Assembly: GCA_032027005.1 (NCBI GenBank)
Contig: JAVSMW010000008.1
Span: 124,001-188,000, forward strand
DNA length: 64,000 bases
Reading direction: 5' to 3'
From: JAVSMW01 sp032027005
GTDB lineage: Bacteria; Bacillota; Thermincolia; Thermincolales; UBA2595
Below, one piece after another: positions 61,860 through 64,000 of the stretch. Made by a program: the position numbers and the translations under genes. Numbering within the stretch: position 1 is the stretch's first letter; each line of letters begins with the position of its first letter. Under the pieces are notes generated by a model. That model was given only the letters and a program-made list of their open reading frames with translations, did not search any database and was not told the origin of the DNA.

Positions 61860-62675
61860 ATGACCGGCAACCAAGGAAAAAACAGGATTACACAAAAATT
61901 TGCGCACCTGGCGGAGCGGGGCGAAAAAGCCTTGATTACATTTATTACTGCGGGTGACCCGGATTTAGAGACAACCAGGGAACTGGTCTTGACCTTAGAA
62001 CAGGGTGGGGCCGACATTATTGAGCTTGGGGTACCCTATTCGGACCCATTAGCCGACGGCCCTGTTATTCAGATGGCATCTCAGCGGGCCCTGAAATCAG
62101 GAACTAACCTTTCTAAGATTTTTCAAACCGTAGCCGATCTCCGAAACCAAACGCAAATTCCCATAATTCTAATGACATATTATAATCCACTAATGCGCTA
62201 CGGACTGGCAAAAGTGGCTGATGATGCTGCCAAAACAGGTGTTGACGGATTTATCGTACCTGACCTGCCGATGGAAGAAGCAGCCGAATTTTCCGGTTTG
62301 CTGACTGCACAAGGTGTACACCTGATTCCCTTGGTAGCACCGACCAGTGGGGCGGCAAGAATCAGGGCAATCGCCGGATCGGGTGATGGTTTCATATATT
62401 GCGTTTCCCAATTGGGAGTGACTGGGGTCAGAACGGAAATTCCGGAAAACATCAGGGAATTTATGGAGATAGTCAGGACTGCAACAGATAAGCCTCTGGC
62501 AGTCGGTTTTGGGATATCCACACCGGAGCAGGCGGCGGCTATTTCGGAGTATTGTGATGCTGTTATAGTTGGCAGTGCTTTAGTGAAAACTATTGGTGAA
62601 AAGGGTAAAACAAAAGAAATGACAGAGGCCGCGCTGCAAATGACAGGGGAGCTTAAAAAACCCCTCAGGGCCTAA
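61860..62675 (+). CDS. trpA: Tryptophan synthase alpha chain
   Basis: This 271-residue TIM barrel cleaves indole-3-glycerol phosphate to indole. The catalytic Glu is in IIELGVPYSDPLADGP (about residue 54), and Asp in VPDLPMEEA. GVTGVRTEIP and VGFGISTPEQ form the phosphate site. The ATG follows the trpB stop directly, and the ribosome binding site (GGAGG) lies inside trpB. Confidence 0.95.
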   Translation: MTGNQGKNRITQKFAHLAERGEKALITFITAGDPDLETTRELVLTLEQGGADIIELGVPYSDPLADGPVIQMASQRALKSGTNLSKIFQTVADLRNQTQIPIILMTYYNPLMRYGLAKVADDAAKTGVDGFIVPDLPMEEAAEFSGLLTAQGVHLIPLVAPTSGAARIRAIAGSGDGFIYCVSQLGVTGVRTEIPENIREFMEIVRTATDKPLAVGFGISTPEQAAAISEYCDAVIVGSALVKTIGEKGKTKEMTEAALQMTGELKKPLRA

Positions 62676-62710
62676 GTTGAAATCCATTGTTCTCCGGGGA
62701 GGCATTTAAA

Positions 62711-63565
62711 ATGGGATACAAGCTGGTAAGCAGAAAAGAGAAATCCGAAGATACATTTATCAGTGTAGGTTCGGCAGTTATCGGCGGAAATCTGCTGACA
62801 ATGATTGCCGGACCGTGTGCTATCGAAAACAGGGAACAATATTTACAGGCGGCTGTCCAGTTGAAAAATATAGGTGTCCAGATGTTAAGGGGCGGAGCTT
62901 TTAAACCAAGGACTTCACCTTATGCCTTTCAGGGTTTGGCGGAAGATGGTTTGGAGATATTGGCAGAAGCCCATAGACATACGGGTTTACCTGTAGTTAC
63001 AGAAGTAATGGACACCAGGGATGTGGAAACTGTAGCTAAATATGCTGATGTTTTGCAGGTGGGCAGCCGGAATATGCAAAACTTCGCCCTCTTAAAAGAA
63101 GTGGGGCGTGTGCAAAAACCAGTTTTGTTAAAACGAGGCCTGGCTGCCACCATTGAAGAATGGTTGATGGCCGCGGAATACATTATGGCAGAGGGCAATT
63201 CACAGATTATCATGTGTGAGCGGGGAATTCGGACTTTCGAGACCCATACCAGAAATACCCTGGATGTCAGTGCTATTCCGGCCATAAAACAATTGTCACA
63301 TCTGCCGATAATAGCAGATCCCAGCCATGCCGCCGGTAAATGGAACATGGTTGCCCCGCTGGCCAAAGCAGCAGTAGCGGCAGGGGCTGACGGGCTATTG
63401 ATTGAAGTCCACCCCTGCCCGGATGAAGCCATGTGTGACGGCGGCCAGTCTTTGACTATACGAAACTTCTCTGAATTGATGAGAGAAATTGCTGCTATTG
63501 CTCAGGCTGTCGGCAAACAGTGCCAACTTAATGACAAGCATCTTGTCAAAAAAAGTGCAATGTGA
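62711..63565 (+). CDS. aroF: DAHP synthase, short form without regulatory domain
   Basis: This 284-residue type I beta enzyme joins phosphoenolpyruvate and erythrose 4-phosphate, the first shikimate step. Visible motifs are MIAGPCAIENREQ, RGGAFKPRTSPYAFQG, VGSRNMQNF, LLKRG, ICERGIRTFE-like (MCERGIRTFE) and DPSHAAGKW. It lacks the N-terminal ferredoxin-like regulatory domain. GGGGAGG at 62698-62704 selects the ATG at 62711. It ends the trp operon and should raise chorismate supply when tryptophan is limiting. Confidence 0.93.
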   Translation: MGYKLVSRKEKSEDTFISVGSAVIGGNLLTMIAGPCAIENREQYLQAAVQLKNIGVQMLRGGAFKPRTSPYAFQGLAEDGLEILAEAHRHTGLPVVTEVMDTRDVETVAKYADVLQVGSRNMQNFALLKEVGRVQKPVLLKRGLAATIEEWLMAAEYIMAEGNSQIIMCERGIRTFETHTRNTLDVSAIPAIKQLSHLPIIADPSHAAGKWNMVAPLAKAAVAAGADGLLIEVHPCPDEAMCDGGQSLTIRNFSELMREIAAIAQAVGKQCQLNDKHLVKKSAM

Positions 63566-63735
63566 TACGATATTTTATGCAGGATGGTTTAGGTTACCGG
63601 TTTTTGCAGGATGGTAGGAAGTCGCAGGACAGTTTATTTATTATGAAGCCGGCCGCAGTTCTAAGGTGCCGATGGCACCAGGAACACAGTGTGACCGGCG
63701 GCAGGACGGCAGGAAGGAGGTTTAGAATTTACCAG
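63566..63735. other. Intergenic stretch with repeated GCAGGAYGG motif
   Basis: GCAGGATGG or GCAGGACGG occurs three times (about 63580, 63607 and 63702), with a GGTGCCGATGGCACC hairpin near 63666. A 62-codon frame crosses it but has no ribosome binding site and is not called. Confidence 0.45.
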
Positions 63736-63762
63736 GCACTCCTTTATTAGGAGTGCTTTTTT
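63736..63762 (+). terminator. Terminator of the trp operon
   Basis: GCACTCCT (63736-63743) pairs with AGGAGTGC (63749-63756) around TTATT and is followed by six T. Confidence 0.9.
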
Positions 63763-63870
63763 ATATTATTTTTATGTAAAACAGCAATACTATTTATTGT
63801 CAGGACAAAGACATCAGATAACCTAAAACTTTGAAAATTTCTGCAAAGTATTTATTTTGGAGGTAATATA

Positions 63871-64000
63871 ATGATTGTTGTAATGAGTAACGGAGCGAGT
63901 AAACAAGAGGTTAATCATGTGCTGGAAAGGCTGGAGAAACTCGGCTTTCAGATTCACTTGTCAGAAGGTGTGGAGAGAACTATCATCGGAGCTATCGGGG
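63871..64000 (+). CDS. Second DAHP synthase, N-terminal part (cut by window end)
   Basis: The first 43 residues (MIVVMSNGASKQEVNHVLER and GFQIHLSEGVERTIIGAIG) match the ferredoxin-like regulatory domain that precedes the catalytic barrel in feedback-controlled DAHP synthases; the same start is seen in some chorismate-pathway prephenate-linked forms. TTGGAGGTAA precedes the ATG. The catalytic part lies outside the window, so the assignment rests on the N-terminus. Confidence 0.75.
   Translation, partial: MIVVMSNGASKQEVNHVLERLEKLGFQIHLSEGVERTIIGAIG

Noticed and set aside
63562..63750. 62-codon frame after aroF
   Set aside because: It overlaps the aroF stop, lacks a ribosome binding site, crosses repeated GCAGGAYGG motifs and ends in the terminator stem.

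Overview
The window comes from a Gram-positive, endospore-forming, probably strictly anaerobic Clostridia member of the Desulfotomaculum/Pelotomaculum/Peptococcaceae type. The evidence is the set of sporulation genes (spoIIM, spoIIAA-spoIIAB-sigF, spoVA, spmAB, ytfJ, dacF), strong AAAGGAGG-type ribosome binding sites, frequent TTG/GTG starts, a polyferredoxin-type membrane protein and 2-hydroxyacyl-CoA dehydratase activase-like genes. No rRNA, tRNA or CRISPR array was seen. The assembly has single Ns at 8496 and 32178 and a 651-base gap at 55179-55829; all three lie in repeats or mobile DNA.

Layout. 1-5500: spoIIM, a small membrane protein, xerD and the nucleoside salvage genes deoB-punA-pdp. 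5600-10700: an accessory stretch with an epimerase, a structured RNA-like element that may be a HEARO/IscB remnant, a secreted protein, a 200-bp MITE, a subtilisin-like lipoprotein and an IS630 remnant. 10750-20430: dacF, a DUF3231 protein, the spoIIA operon behind a good sigma-H-type promoter, dodecin, spoVAC-AD-AEB, a foldback repeat, a divergent 4Fe-4S membrane protein, then spoVAEA-spoVAF. 20580-29700: a split hydroxyacyl-CoA dehydratase-activase cluster, a TrpB2-type tryptophan synthase beta chain, ilvE, a MetE/UROD-like protein, lysA and a zinc-ribbon protein. 29850-34240: a compact restriction-modification operon (controller, adenine methylase, HNH nuclease), then a nest of mobile elements: a foldback repeat holding a 186-bp MITE and interrupted at its end by an ISAs1-type element with a DruA-like N-terminal domain. 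34315-43860: a DHH/CBS/tRNA nucleotidyltransferase fusion, a site-2 protease, trpS with an insertion, scpAB, a CoA-binding protein, a frameshifted secreted protein, a DUF2953 protein and ytfJ. 43869-47567 (minus): a MaoC-like protein, bioY, thiolase and AMP-ligase operon resembling B. subtilis yhfUTS, with a BirA-like operator. 47892-54300: spmAB, another foldback repeat, rluB, an orphan DinJ-type antitoxin, a LysM protein, stress and zinc-ribbon proteins and an HDOD protein. 54303-55178: a decayed IS200/IS605 element. 55830-64000: the tryptophan operon trpEGDCFBA-aroF and the start of a second DAHP synthase.

The most informative regulatory feature is the trp leader. Ten NAG triplets (nine of them GAG/TAG) at exactly five-base intervals (55951-55998) precede an intrinsic terminator (56023-56053) just upstream of trpE. 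This is the architecture of TRAP (MtrB)-controlled attenuation. A 10-bp tandem array rich in the same triplets (55830-55927) lies upstream, next to the assembly gap. Other second-look items are the HEARO-like element, the DruA-ISAs1 transposase with a CCC-TGA frameshift, the MITE whose empty site is visible in the second copy of its host repeat, and an 82-residue insertion in TrpS.
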